NCBI GenBank assembly: GCA_910583995.1
Contig: CAJTYW010000009.1
Location: 1-64,000, forward strand
Length of the DNA: 64,000 nt
DNA from: an uncultured Christensenella sp.
GTDB lineage: Bacteria; Bacillota; Clostridia; Christensenellales; UBA3700
Direction of reading: 5' to 3'
The notes below the pieces were generated by a model, which saw nothing but the letters and a program-made list of their open reading frames with translations, was not told the origin of the DNA and ran no database searches. A program made the translations under genes and the position numbers. This document shows, one piece after another, positions 34,417 through 44,888 of the stretch (position 1 is its first letter; every line of letters begins with the position of its first letter).

Positions 34417-35385
34417 TTAAGCCTTAAGTATTTTATCCATAAAATCTTTTGTTCTTTGTTCTACTGGATTATCGATAACTTCTTTAGCATCGCCGTACTC
34501 CAATATTTTTCCGCCGTCAAGGAAAATAACTTTATCTGCAACTTCCCTTGCAAACATAATCTCGTGCGTAACAATAAGCATTGTTGTTCCGCTATCCCTT
34601 AGCCCGCTTATTACTTTTAGCACTTCGCCTGTAAGCTCTGGGTCTAAAGCCGATGTAGGCTCGTCAAAACACAATATATCTGGTGACATACACAATGCTC
34701 TTGCTATAGCAACCCTTTGTTTTTGTCCGCCACTAATTTCACAAGGATAAGAATCCGCTTTTTCTAAAAGTCCTACTTTTTCAAGTTGTTCTCTAGCAAT
34801 TTGAGTTGCAGTTTGTTTATCCATACCTTTAACTAGCATTGGTGCTAAAATAAGGTTTTCAACAACTGTTTTGTGCGGGAACAAATTAAAGTCCTGAAAA
34901 ACAAGTCCCATTTTTAAAGCTTTTTCCCTTAAAACTGTGTCTTTTGGATAAATACTTACATTCATCACTCTAAGTGGCCTACCATTTTCGTCCTTTGGTA
35001 CATATTTTTGGAAAAACTTGTATTTATAAGTGCTTTCCACATCTACTTTGCCAAAAAATTTAAGCTTTTTCCTGCCGTACTCTTCAGTTTTTTGTACAAA
35101 TTTAAGCTTTTTACCTGCACCGCAAGGTATTTTTTGCACTAGCATAAATTTAGATTTTACTGGTTTTAGTTCGCTTGATACTATCTCTTCTCCACCAATC
35201 CAAATACTACCGCTTTGTGCTTTTTCCAAAAAAGTTAGGCATCTTAAAAGTGTAGATTTACCGCCACCGCTTGAGCCGATTATTGCAATAACTTCACCTT
35301 TTTGCATACTAAAAGATATATCTTTAAGCACATGATTTAATCCGAATGATTTATTTAAATCTTTTATTTCCAAAATCTTTTCCAT
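34417..35385 (-). CDS. Polar amino acid ABC transporter ATP-binding protein with insertion
   Basis: ATPase of amino acid importer 2, 322 residues. Walker A GSSGGGKST (37-45), Q-loop Q164 in LVFQDFNLFPH, signature ISGGQKQR, Walker [16 protein letters not shown], switch His in IVTHE. About 75 extra, Lys-rich residues (roughly 72-150) lie between the IWIGGEEI strand and the Q-loop, the same point at which the transporter 1 ATPase has about 155. The inserts do not look alike in sequence. Order SBP, permease, ATPase, yerC with 10-20-base gaps. Confidence 0.93.
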   Translation of the reverse strand: MEKILEIKDLNKSFGLNHVLKDISFSMQKGEVIAIIGSSGGGKSTLLRCLTFLEKAQSGSIWIGGEEIVSSELKPVKSKFMLVQKIPCGAGKKLKFVQKTEEYGRKKLKFFGKVDVESTYKYKFFQKYVPKDENGRPLRVMNVSIYPKDTVLREKALKMGLVFQDFNLFPHKTVVENLILAPMLVKGMDKQTATQIAREQLEKVGLLEKADSYPCEISGGQKQRVAIARALCMSPDILCFDEPTSALDPELTGEVLKVISGLRDSGTTMLIVTHEIMFAREVADKVIFLDGGKILEYGDAKEVIDNPVEQRTKDFMDKILKA

Positions 35386-35395
35386 AACTCACTCC

Positions 35396-36043
35396 TTATC
35401 TGTACCTATTAGTACGCTTTTCAAGTTTTGCAAACAATATCGTCAAAACGCCCACAAATACAAGATAAAACAATCCAGTACTAAACAATGGCCAAATATT
35501 TGCAGTAATACTTCTTATGCTGTTAGCTCTAAACAACAACTCGCCTAAGCCGATAATGTTTGCAAGAGAAGTATCTTTTACCAATGTAATAATTTCATTA
35601 CTCATAGGTGGCAAAATGTTTTTATAAATTTGCGGCATAGCAACTTTTACAAATGTTTGACTTTTTGTCATACCCAAAACTTGGCAAGCTTCGTACTGAC
35701 CTTTTGGTACGGCATTCATACCGCCTTTGAATATGACAGAAAAATAACAAGCATAGTTTATTGCAAATGCAATTAATGTTGCAGGAAACTCAAAGTCTCT
35801 TAATCTCATATCAAAAAGTAATCCCGGACCATAATATATAATCATTAATTGCAACATAAGTGGAGTGCCTCTTATAATCCATATAAAGGCATTCATAAAA
35901 CCACTTATAACTTTAATTTTACTATTTTGTAAAAATGAAAAAACAAGTCCTAATGGCAAAGCAATGACAAGGGTAGCAAAGAAAATTGCTACCGTCGTGC
36001 CAAAGCCTTTAAATAAACTGTCTATAATAATTTGAATACTCAT
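35396..36043 (-). CDS. Polar amino acid ABC transporter permease
   Basis: HisMQ-type permease, 215 residues, about five membrane helices. The EAA loop is EACQVLGMTKSQTFVKVAMPQIYKNILPPMSNE, and the N-terminal family segment is SLFKGFGTTVAIFFATLVIALPLGL. It sits 10 bases before the ATPase gene and 19 bases after the binding protein gene. Probably a homodimer in the complex. Shine-Dalgarno AAGG. Confidence 0.95.
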   Translation of the reverse strand: MSIQIIIDSLFKGFGTTVAIFFATLVIALPLGLVFSFLQNSKIKVISGFMNAFIWIIRGTPLMLQLMIIYYGPGLLFDMRLRDFEFPATLIAFAINYACYFSVIFKGGMNAVPKGQYEACQVLGMTKSQTFVKVAMPQIYKNILPPMSNEIITLVKDTSLANIIGLGELLFRANSIRSITANIWPLFSTGLFYLVFVGVLTILFAKLEKRTNRYR

Positions 36044-36062
36044 AAAACAACCTTATTTAGTT

Positions 36063-36965
36063 TTATTTTACCTCTTCCCACAAAGTTTTTTGCTCAGGAT
36101 ATTTTTCCAACCAAGCTGCAAATATTTCACTGTCAACTTTATTGAAAATCTTTAAAGCTTCGCCGTTACCTGCAGAACCTTTTTCTACTGAGATTACGCA
36201 ACCTTTTAAATTCTCGATTGTCTTGTAACTATCTTTCTTATCTTTTCTTGCTACGATAACTTGCTCATTTGTCAAGTATGGTACAGAAATTTCAGCTTCG
36301 TTTTCAAAACCTTTTCTGATTGTCATACCATTCCAAACCAAATCGATATTGTTAGCTTTTAATTCTACGAATTTGTTATCCCATTTGATTTCTTTACCTT
36401 TGATAGTAATACCTTGGTCAGCAAAAACTGCTTTTGCCAAATCAAAGTCAAAACCTTCTGGTTTATCATTTGAACCCATACCATATGGTGGTGCAATTGT
36501 AAAGCCGATAGTGATAGTGTTGTTTTGAATTTCATCCTTCCAACCTTCCCATTCACCAGTTGGCTCAGCAAATTGAACGGCTCTGCTCTCTAAACCATAT
36601 TTTTTGCAAATTTCTTTGTAATCTGTATCTTTAATTTCATAAAGTCTTTTGTTGATAAAGTTCATCAAGTTTGTATTACCTTTCTTTGCTGCAATACCAT
36701 AAGCTTCAGATTCAGGTTTGAAATCTTCAAGCTCAATGATAGCTAATTTGTCATAAGAGTTACCTTCTTGTGCTAAAGTGTAACCTGCAAATACGCCGTC
36801 AACTATAGCAATGTCTGCTTGGTTAGCTTGCACATCCATTAAAGCATCTGTTTGTGTATCAGGTATTTTTAAATCTGTATCTGTTTTTGCACAACCAACT
36901 AGGCTGACGATTGAGATAACTGCTGTTGCTACTACTGCTAGTATAATTCCTATTTTCTTTTTCAT
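36063..36965 (-). CDS. Amino acid-binding lipoprotein with circularly permuted SBP_bac_3 fold
   Basis: Substrate-binding lipoprotein of importer 2, 300 residues (lipobox LVGC, Cys25). Segment order is rotated relative to normal SBP_bac_3. Residues 38-123 (TDALMDVQANQADIAIVDGVFA, ESEAYGIAAKKGNTNLMNFINK, then YKEICKKYGL) are the usual C-terminal third. Residues 151-275 (ITIGFTIAPPYGM, KPEGFDFDLAKAVF, DLVWNGMTIRKGFENEAEISVPY with Arg217, then LKGCVISVEKGSAGNGEAL) are the usual N-terminal two thirds. A ~25-residue linker joins them. The breakpoint is just after the GSAG loop, earlier than in the transporter 1 protein, so the two permutations are not identical. Promoter and palindromic operators lie upstream. 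Confidence 0.88.
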   Translation of the reverse strand: MKKKIGIILAVVATAVISIVSLVGCAKTDTDLKIPDTQTDALMDVQANQADIAIVDGVFAGYTLAQEGNSYDKLAIIELEDFKPESEAYGIAAKKGNTNLMNFINKRLYEIKDTDYKEICKKYGLESRAVQFAEPTGEWEGWKDEIQNNTITIGFTIAPPYGMGSNDKPEGFDFDLAKAVFADQGITIKGKEIKWDNKFVELKANNIDLVWNGMTIRKGFENEAEISVPYLTNEQVIVARKDKKDSYKTIENLKGCVISVEKGSAGNGEALKIFNKVDSEIFAAWLEKYPEQKTLWEEVK

Positions 36966-37020
36966 TTTTTTACTCCTTGTAAAATTGCTTGTTGCAATCT
37001 TGTGTTTTGTTTATGGTACT

Positions 37021-37049
37021 ATTATACTTTAGTACGCTAAAGTTGTAAA
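37021..37049 (-). promoter_or_regulatory. Promoter of ABC transporter operon 2 with embedded operator
   Basis: Minus strand TTTACA (37049-37044), 17-base spacer, TATAAT (37026-37021). The spacer is filled by the palindrome ACTTTAG-TACG-CTAAAGT (37026-37043). Confidence 0.8.
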
Positions 37050-37081
37050 GTGTTTTTTAGCAATTTCTTTGATTTTTTCAC

Positions 37082-37103
37082 ACACTTTACTCTACTAAAG
37101 TGT
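37082..37103. promoter_or_regulatory. Second ACTTTA-N6-TAAAGT operator
   Basis: ACACTTTA-CTCTAC-TAAAGTGT, perfect 8-base arms, same core as the site at 37026-37043; centres are 58 bp apart. Two copies around one promoter strongly suggest repressor control of the transporter. The remaining sequence to 37467 is AT-rich with no recognised element. Confidence 0.65.
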
Positions 37104-37467
37104 AATTACACAAAAACCGCAATTTTTGTTACCTTTTACTAGACAAAATAGTTCTAAAAACTAACTAATTTGATGATTTAACAAAAACTCAATAACATAA
37201 TTTATGCTTTTGCATATCCTATTAAATATAACGCTTAGCTATTTTTCTAGTATATGTAAATAGATGTAAAGTAATTAGCTAGTCACATAATAATCACTGT
37301 AAAGTCAAGTAAATCAAGGGTTTTGAGCATTTTTTTGTAGTAAAATATACTTTAATATTAATTTAATGTTAAATTTTATATTTACTTTGCATTTACATTA
37401 AAATAAAATTAATAAACACTAATTCCCCATTTTTTACAAAAAAATGTAGAAAAATGTATAAAAAGTC

Positions 37468-37496
37468 TTGATTTGAATAAGAGAAAATAATATAAT
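37468..37496 (+). promoter_or_regulatory. Promoter of the DUF975 gene
   Basis: TTGATT at 37468-37473, 17-base spacer, TATAAT at 37491-37496. A 16-bp palindrome AATGAT-TCAA-ATCATT (37508-37523) lies at the start site and faintly resembles a Fur-family box. Confidence 0.7.
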
Positions 37497-37547
37497 ATCT
37501 TTATAATAATGATTCAAATCATTAAATGACAATTTTTGGAGGTAAAT

Positions 37548-38222
37548 ATGAAAGCAAAAGATTTTAGAAAGTCAGCTTATGCTAAAATCAAAAAGAATTG
37601 CTGGGGTACACTTGCTTGCGTTGAACTTATCGTTAGCATTATCCTTGGCATCTGTGCCGGTCTTAACAGATTTTATGTTGGTTGGGTAGGCAGTTTATTG
37701 TTAGGTGGTGCTTTAACATACGGTCAAAATTATGCTTCATTATCAGCTGCAGACGGAAATACTGTTAAAGTTGACAACACATTTATTGGATTTAAACATT
37801 TTGGTAGCAGTTTAGTATTAAACATTTTAATTAGTATCTTTACTGCTTTATGGTCATTGTTGTTGATTGTTCCTGGTATTATTATGTCACTTGCTTATTC
37901 AATGAGCTACTTTATCCTTATCGATAATCCAGAATTAGCACCAAATGAAGCTCGTAAACAATCTATCAAATTGATGAAAGGCTACAAATGGAAACTATTC
38001 TGCTTAAGATTTAGCTATATCGGTTGGTATTTGTTGAGCATTTTAACACTTGGTATCCTATTCTTCTGGGTAAATCCTTACGAGCGTACTGCAGAAGCTG
38101 AGTTCTACAGAAACTTGGTTGCTAAAAAAGACGAAACAGCTACTACTGTTGCTGAACCTGCTGCTATTGCTGCTGAAGCTGAAGTTGTTGATACTACTGC
38201 AACTGAAACAGAAGAAGCTTAA
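37548..38222 (+). CDS. DUF975 family membrane protein
   Basis: Integral membrane protein of 224 residues of unknown function. Typical DUF975 features: N-terminal FRKSAYAKIKKNCWGTL, several hydrophobic helices, LLIVPGIIMSLAYSMSYFILIDNPELAPNEARKQSIKLMKGYKWKLF with its conserved amphipathic segment, and YLLSILTLGILFFWVNPYERTAEAEFY. The last ~35 residues are an Ala/Glu/Thr-rich cytosolic tail. The start is ATG 37548 behind GGAGG (37538-37542); the upstream in-frame TTG at 37536 overlaps that ribosome site. Single gene with a good promoter and terminator. Confidence 0.85.
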   Translation: MKAKDFRKSAYAKIKKNCWGTLACVELIVSIILGICAGLNRFYVGWVGSLLLGGALTYGQNYASLSAADGNTVKVDNTFIGFKHFGSSLVLNILISIFTALWSLLLIVPGIIMSLAYSMSYFILIDNPELAPNEARKQSIKLMKGYKWKLFCLRFSYIGWYLLSILTLGILFFWVNPYERTAEAEFYRNLVAKKDETATTVAEPAAIAAEAEVVDTTATETEEA

Positions 38223-38310
38223 TTTAAATCATTGGTAATAATAAATAGTTAATTAATATAATGTTTTATTAATATATTAAGACTTTTTATTACAATTAAA
38301 AAAACATAAT

Positions 38311-38345
38311 AACAGGCTCTTGATTAACAAGAGCCTGTTTTATTT
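38311..38345. terminator. Bidirectional terminator between DUF975 and lacZ
   Basis: 12-bp perfect stem AACAGGCTCTTG / CAAGAGCCTGTT, loop ATTAA, followed by TTTATTTT. Confidence 0.9.
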
Positions 38346-38360
38346 TGCTTTTATTAAATT

Positions 38361-41485
<3,125 letters not shown>

Positions 41486-41587
41486 CTTTAATGACATTCT
41501 TTTGTATTTATATGACATAAAAACTTGTCACATTTAATATACACAAATCAAAGCTTATCACAAATATTTTGCAAAACTATACATTTT

Positions 41588-41603
41588 ATACCGATTTTTG
41601 AAG
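41588..41603 (+). repeat. Dispersed ATACCGATTTTTG element
   Basis: ATACCGATTTTTGAAG, an exact match to the element core, just past the stop of the ABC-F gene. Confidence 0.55.
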
Positions 41604-41632
41604 ATTTATTTGACAAAATAATTGATTTTTAA

Positions 41633-43207
41633 TTATTCCATATCAAGATAATCTTCATAATTCATTTCTTTATCAAATACTTTTGTGCCATTGATTTCAA
41701 TAATTCTGTTTGCTACAGTTGACAAAATTTCTTGGTCGTGTGTTGTAAACAACATATTGCCTTTAAAATTAATCATACCCTTATTTAGTGAAGTAATTGA
41801 TTCCAAATCCAAATGGTTTGTAGGCTCGTCCATTATCAAGAAGTTACCGCCAGCAAGCATCATTCTTGCAAGCATACATCTTACCTTTTCGCCACCGCTA
41901 AGCACTTTTGCGGCTTTTTTAACTTCTTCACCAGAAAACAACATTCTGCCAAGCCAGCCACGCAAAAACTCTTCATACTGCTCTTTTGGCGAATATTGAC
42001 CTATCCATTGCACCAAATTCAAATCACAGCCGTCAAAGTATTTTGAGTTGTTTTCAGGCAAATAGCTTGGAATAATTGTTTTACCCCATTCTATAGTACC
42101 GCTGTCTTGCTTTTCTTCACCCATTAAAATGTCAAACAACATTGTGATAGTTGTAGATTTATCACCTAAAAAGGCAATTTTTTCATCTGCTTTAACCATA
42201 AAGCTGACATTTTCAAAATATCCCTTTTTAGTCAAATTTTCTACCTTCAAAATTTCCCTGCCGATTTCTCTTTCAAACTTAAAATCGACAAAAGGATATT
42301 TACGCATTGAAGGTTTAAAATCATTTATAGTAAGCTTTTCAAGCTCTTTTTTACGGCTTGTAGCTTGTCTTGATTTAGACGCATTTGCAGAGAATTTAGC
42401 AATGAACTCTTGTAATTCCTTTGCTCTTGCTTCTGCTTTTTTGTTTTGCTCTCTAGCTTGTCTTGCAAGCAATTGAGATGTCTCATACCAAAAATCATAG
42501 TTACCCACAAACACATTGATATGTCCAAAATCTACATCACAAATATGTGTACAAACTCTGTTTAAAAAGTGTCTGTTGTGGGATACGATAATTATTGTGT
42601 TTTCAAAATCCATAAGATAATTTTCAAGCCATCTTGTAGTTTTTGCATCTAAGTTGTTTGTTGGCTCGTCAAGAATCAAAATGTCAGGATTGCCAAAAAG
42701 TGCTTGTGCAAGCAAAACTTTAACCTTTGTTTTTGCATCTAACTCACCCATTAACGCATAGTTTAATGAGCTATCAATTTTTAACTCGTTAAGCAAAGTC
42801 TCTGCTTCACTTTCTGCTTCGTATCCACCTAACTCGGCAAACTCGCCTTCTAGCTCTGCTGCTAAAATTCCGTCTTCTTCAGTAAAATCTGGTTTTGCAT
42901 ATAAAGCGTCTTTTTGCAATCGTATTTCAAACATTCTGTTATGACCTTTTAGCACTGTGTCAAGCACTGTCAAATCGTCATAAGCATTTTGGTTTTGTTG
43001 CAAAACGGACATTCTTTCCCCTTTACCAATAGATATACCGCCGTGAGTAGGCTCAATATCCCCTGATAAAATTTTTAAAAATGTAGATTTGCCGGCACCA
43101 TTAGCACCAATAACGCCGTAACAATTCCCTTTTGTAAACTTGATATTAACTTCTTCAAACAATTTCCTTTGTCCGAACTGCAAACTTAAATCACTAACTT
43201 GTAACAT
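41633..43207 (-). CDS. ABC-F family ATPase with one degenerate ATP site
   Basis: Soluble tandem-ATPase protein of the ABC-F family (YbiT/YkpA-like), 524 residues, expected to act on ribosomes. NBD1: Walker A GANGAGKST (34-42), Walker B ILILDEPTNNLD, but the signature region reads GELDAKTKVKVLLAQ (154-168) with no SGG. The interdomain linker (about 240-300) is charged and helical. NBD2: intact signature LSGGEKVR (436-443) and Walker B FLIMDEPTNHLD, but the Walker A place reads FLGDKSTTITMLF (346-358) with no GxxGxGKT. ABC dimers pair Walker A of one half with the signature of the other, so both losses fall in the same composite site. Monocistronic. Confidence 0.9.
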   Translation of the reverse strand: MLQVSDLSLQFGQRKLFEEVNIKFTKGNCYGVIGANGAGKSTFLKILSGDIEPTHGGISIGKGERMSVLQQNQNAYDDLTVLDTVLKGHNRMFEIRLQKDALYAKPDFTEEDGILAAELEGEFAELGGYEAESEAETLLNELKIDSSLNYALMGELDAKTKVKVLLAQALFGNPDILILDEPTNNLDAKTTRWLENYLMDFENTIIIVSHNRHFLNRVCTHICDVDFGHINVFVGNYDFWYETSQLLARQAREQNKKAEARAKELQEFIAKFSANASKSRQATSRKKELEKLTINDFKPSMRKYPFVDFKFEREIGREILKVENLTKKGYFENVSFMVKADEKIAFLGDKSTTITMLFDILMGEEKQDSGTIEWGKTIIPSYLPENNSKYFDGCDLNLVQWIGQYSPKEQYEEFLRGWLGRMLFSGEEVKKAAKVLSGGEKVRCMLARMMLAGGNFLIMDEPTNHLDLESITSLNKGMINFKGNMLFTTHDQEILSTVANRIIEINGTKVFDKEMNYEDYLDME

Positions 43208-43413
43208 TTATCTCACCTTTATTATATTATTTATAACCAGTATAACATAATAAATCTATAATTGCAAGGGAATTAATCTTAAGCATTTTATTTACGCGTA
43301 ATACAATATTTTTTAAATTATAACATTATGTGTCTAATAAAGTCAATTTATCAATTATTTTGCCAAAGTTATTTAAATACTTTTTACAAAAAATTTCAAC
43401 TATTACACAAATC

Positions 43414-43433
43414 TGCCTTTATAAAGACATAAA
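43414..43433. repeat. 20-bp repeat, copy A
   Basis: TGCCTTTATAAAGACATAAA, identical to 51251-51270 in the same orientation. It lies in the 391-base gap 43208-43598, which otherwise holds only the paired dispersed element at 43505-43534. Confidence 0.6.
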
Positions 43434-43504
43434 ACTTAACTTTTTTGACAAAAACACATTAACCTTTTAGCAATCTATTTAATTGCAGTTTATTTTTATA
43501 AAAC

Positions 43505-43534
43505 AATACCGATTTTCGCACAAAAATCGGTATT
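43505..43534. terminator. Hairpin formed by two facing copies of the dispersed element
   Basis: 12-bp perfect stem AATACCGATTTT / AAAATCGGTATT with loop CGCACA. Both arms are the dispersed element. It lies 64 bases past the stop of the leftward unknown gene and is probably its terminator. Confidence 0.7.
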
Positions 43535-43598
43535 ATTTAAATATTTTATCTTTTGTTTTAAATTTTATTATGCCTACTTAAAAATTGCAATCATTTAA

Positions 43599-44888
43599 TT
43601 ATTGGTCATTTTCTTCATACTCTTCACGAGAGAATTTATCAATAAAATTATTCTCCGTTTGTTTTGCAACCAAATGTAAAAATAACGCCAAATAACAATC
43701 GCTTAATTCTGAACAAACTGCTTCGCCGTGTATATAACGATATTGATTGCAACCTTGCAAAGCAAACTTAGCATTGTTTTTAAAGCTACTTTCCATAAAC
43801 TTCATTCTTACTCTTGCCCATTCTCTTGAGTTTATGTCGTTAGCATTTTCATACCCCAAGCAATAAGCAAAAATATCCATTACATAAAGGGAAGATTCAT
43901 TTACTCTGCCACCCTTTAATCCGTCGGGATAAAGCACTCCGCCACAAGGTCTGCTCTTTTTATCGTATATGGTAAATAAGCCTTTTTTCTTGCCAGCACC
44001 ATCAATTTCATAGCTATAAAAAGCTTTATAAATTTCTTCAAAATTCCTTATAGCACCGCTTGGCAAGTCTTGCTCCGCTATTTTGGAAAAAATAAATGCT
44101 TTCATACCTTTGCCAATATAACTTGTTGCAAAAGGACTTCTTGTTTCAAACCTGCGAATTATTTTATCATCACCTACATTATACCCTGCCATATCCCCTT
44201 CTTCTAATGTGGAAAAACAAGCTCTGTAAGTCAAAATTGCTTTTTCTTTTAGCTTTTCAACAGCCGCACTCTTATTAATCATACTGCCCGCTAAATAAAG
44301 CAAGTTTGCGATATCCATATTTTTTATTGTTTTGCAATCACCGCCGTTTTCGCTTCCGTCAGGGTTGTAATTGTACTCAATACTCTCTTCCATAGCCTTT
44401 TCCACTTCAAAATTCAAAAGGTTTACGGCGTACTCTTTATCACGAATATTAAGTTTATCCCAAACAAGATGGCAAACAAACAAAAGCTCTGTTGCGACTG
44501 CCAAATGCTCACTTGTTCCACCCCAACCATATTCGCTATTTGAGATATGGTGATACAAGCAAGAACGGATAAGTTTCATATATCTATCCCGTGCAACATA
44601 TAGTTTATGCCCTACTGCAGACTCATTATAAAACTTAAATTTAACGGCAGAAATTATAGCTTTTGCCATATATACAGCTTGTCTAACTCCCCTATCAAAA
44701 GGTGATTTTAAAGAAAGATATTCACTTTTACTCTCTTTTGCAAAGCCTTTTTGTTGCCACCAGTCATTAAGTCCAAATTTAATAAATTTATTAATAATTC
44801 TGCCCAAATCTTCTGCCAAATCTCCGCCTAACGGCTCCGGCTCAACTTGAATCCATTCAATTTTTTTTATATCATCAACTGTAAACAT
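43599..44888 (-). CDS. Unrecognised protein translationally coupled to adenine deaminase
   Basis: Soluble protein of 429 residues with no signal peptide or membrane segment. I do not recognise the family. It looks largely helical, with many aromatic residues and Gly-rich turns (EYGWGGTSEHLAVATELLF, NPDGSENGGDC, GDMAGYNVGDDK, CGGVLYPDGLKGGRVNESS). This pattern recalls alpha/alpha-toroid carbohydrate enzymes, but no catalytic motif can be assigned. Its ATG overlaps the stop of ade by one base (TAATG), so the two are made together, an unexpected partner for purine salvage. Confidence 0.75.
   Translation of the reverse strand: MFTVDDIKKIEWIQVEPEPLGGDLAEDLGRIINKFIKFGLNDWWQQKGFAKESKSEYLSLKSPFDRGVRQAVYMAKAIISAVKFKFYNESAVGHKLYVARDRYMKLIRSCLYHHISNSEYGWGGTSEHLAVATELLFVCHLVWDKLNIRDKEYAVNLLNFEVEKAMEESIEYNYNPDGSENGGDCKTIKNMDIANLLYLAGSMINKSAAVEKLKEKAILTYRACFSTLEEGDMAGYNVGDDKIIRRFETRSPFATSYIGKGMKAFIFSKIAEQDLPSGAIRNFEEIYKAFYSYEIDGAGKKKGLFTIYDKKSRPCGGVLYPDGLKGGRVNESSLYVMDIFAYCLGYENANDINSREWARVRMKFMESSFKNNAKFALQGCNQYRYIHGEAVCSELSDCYLALFLHLVAKQTENNFIDKFSREEYEENDQ

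Noticed and set aside
37508..37523. Fur or PerR box at the DUF975 promoter
   Set aside because: AATGAT-TCAA-ATCATT is symmetric but does not fit the 7-1-7 Fur/PerR pattern well; kept only as an unassigned palindrome.
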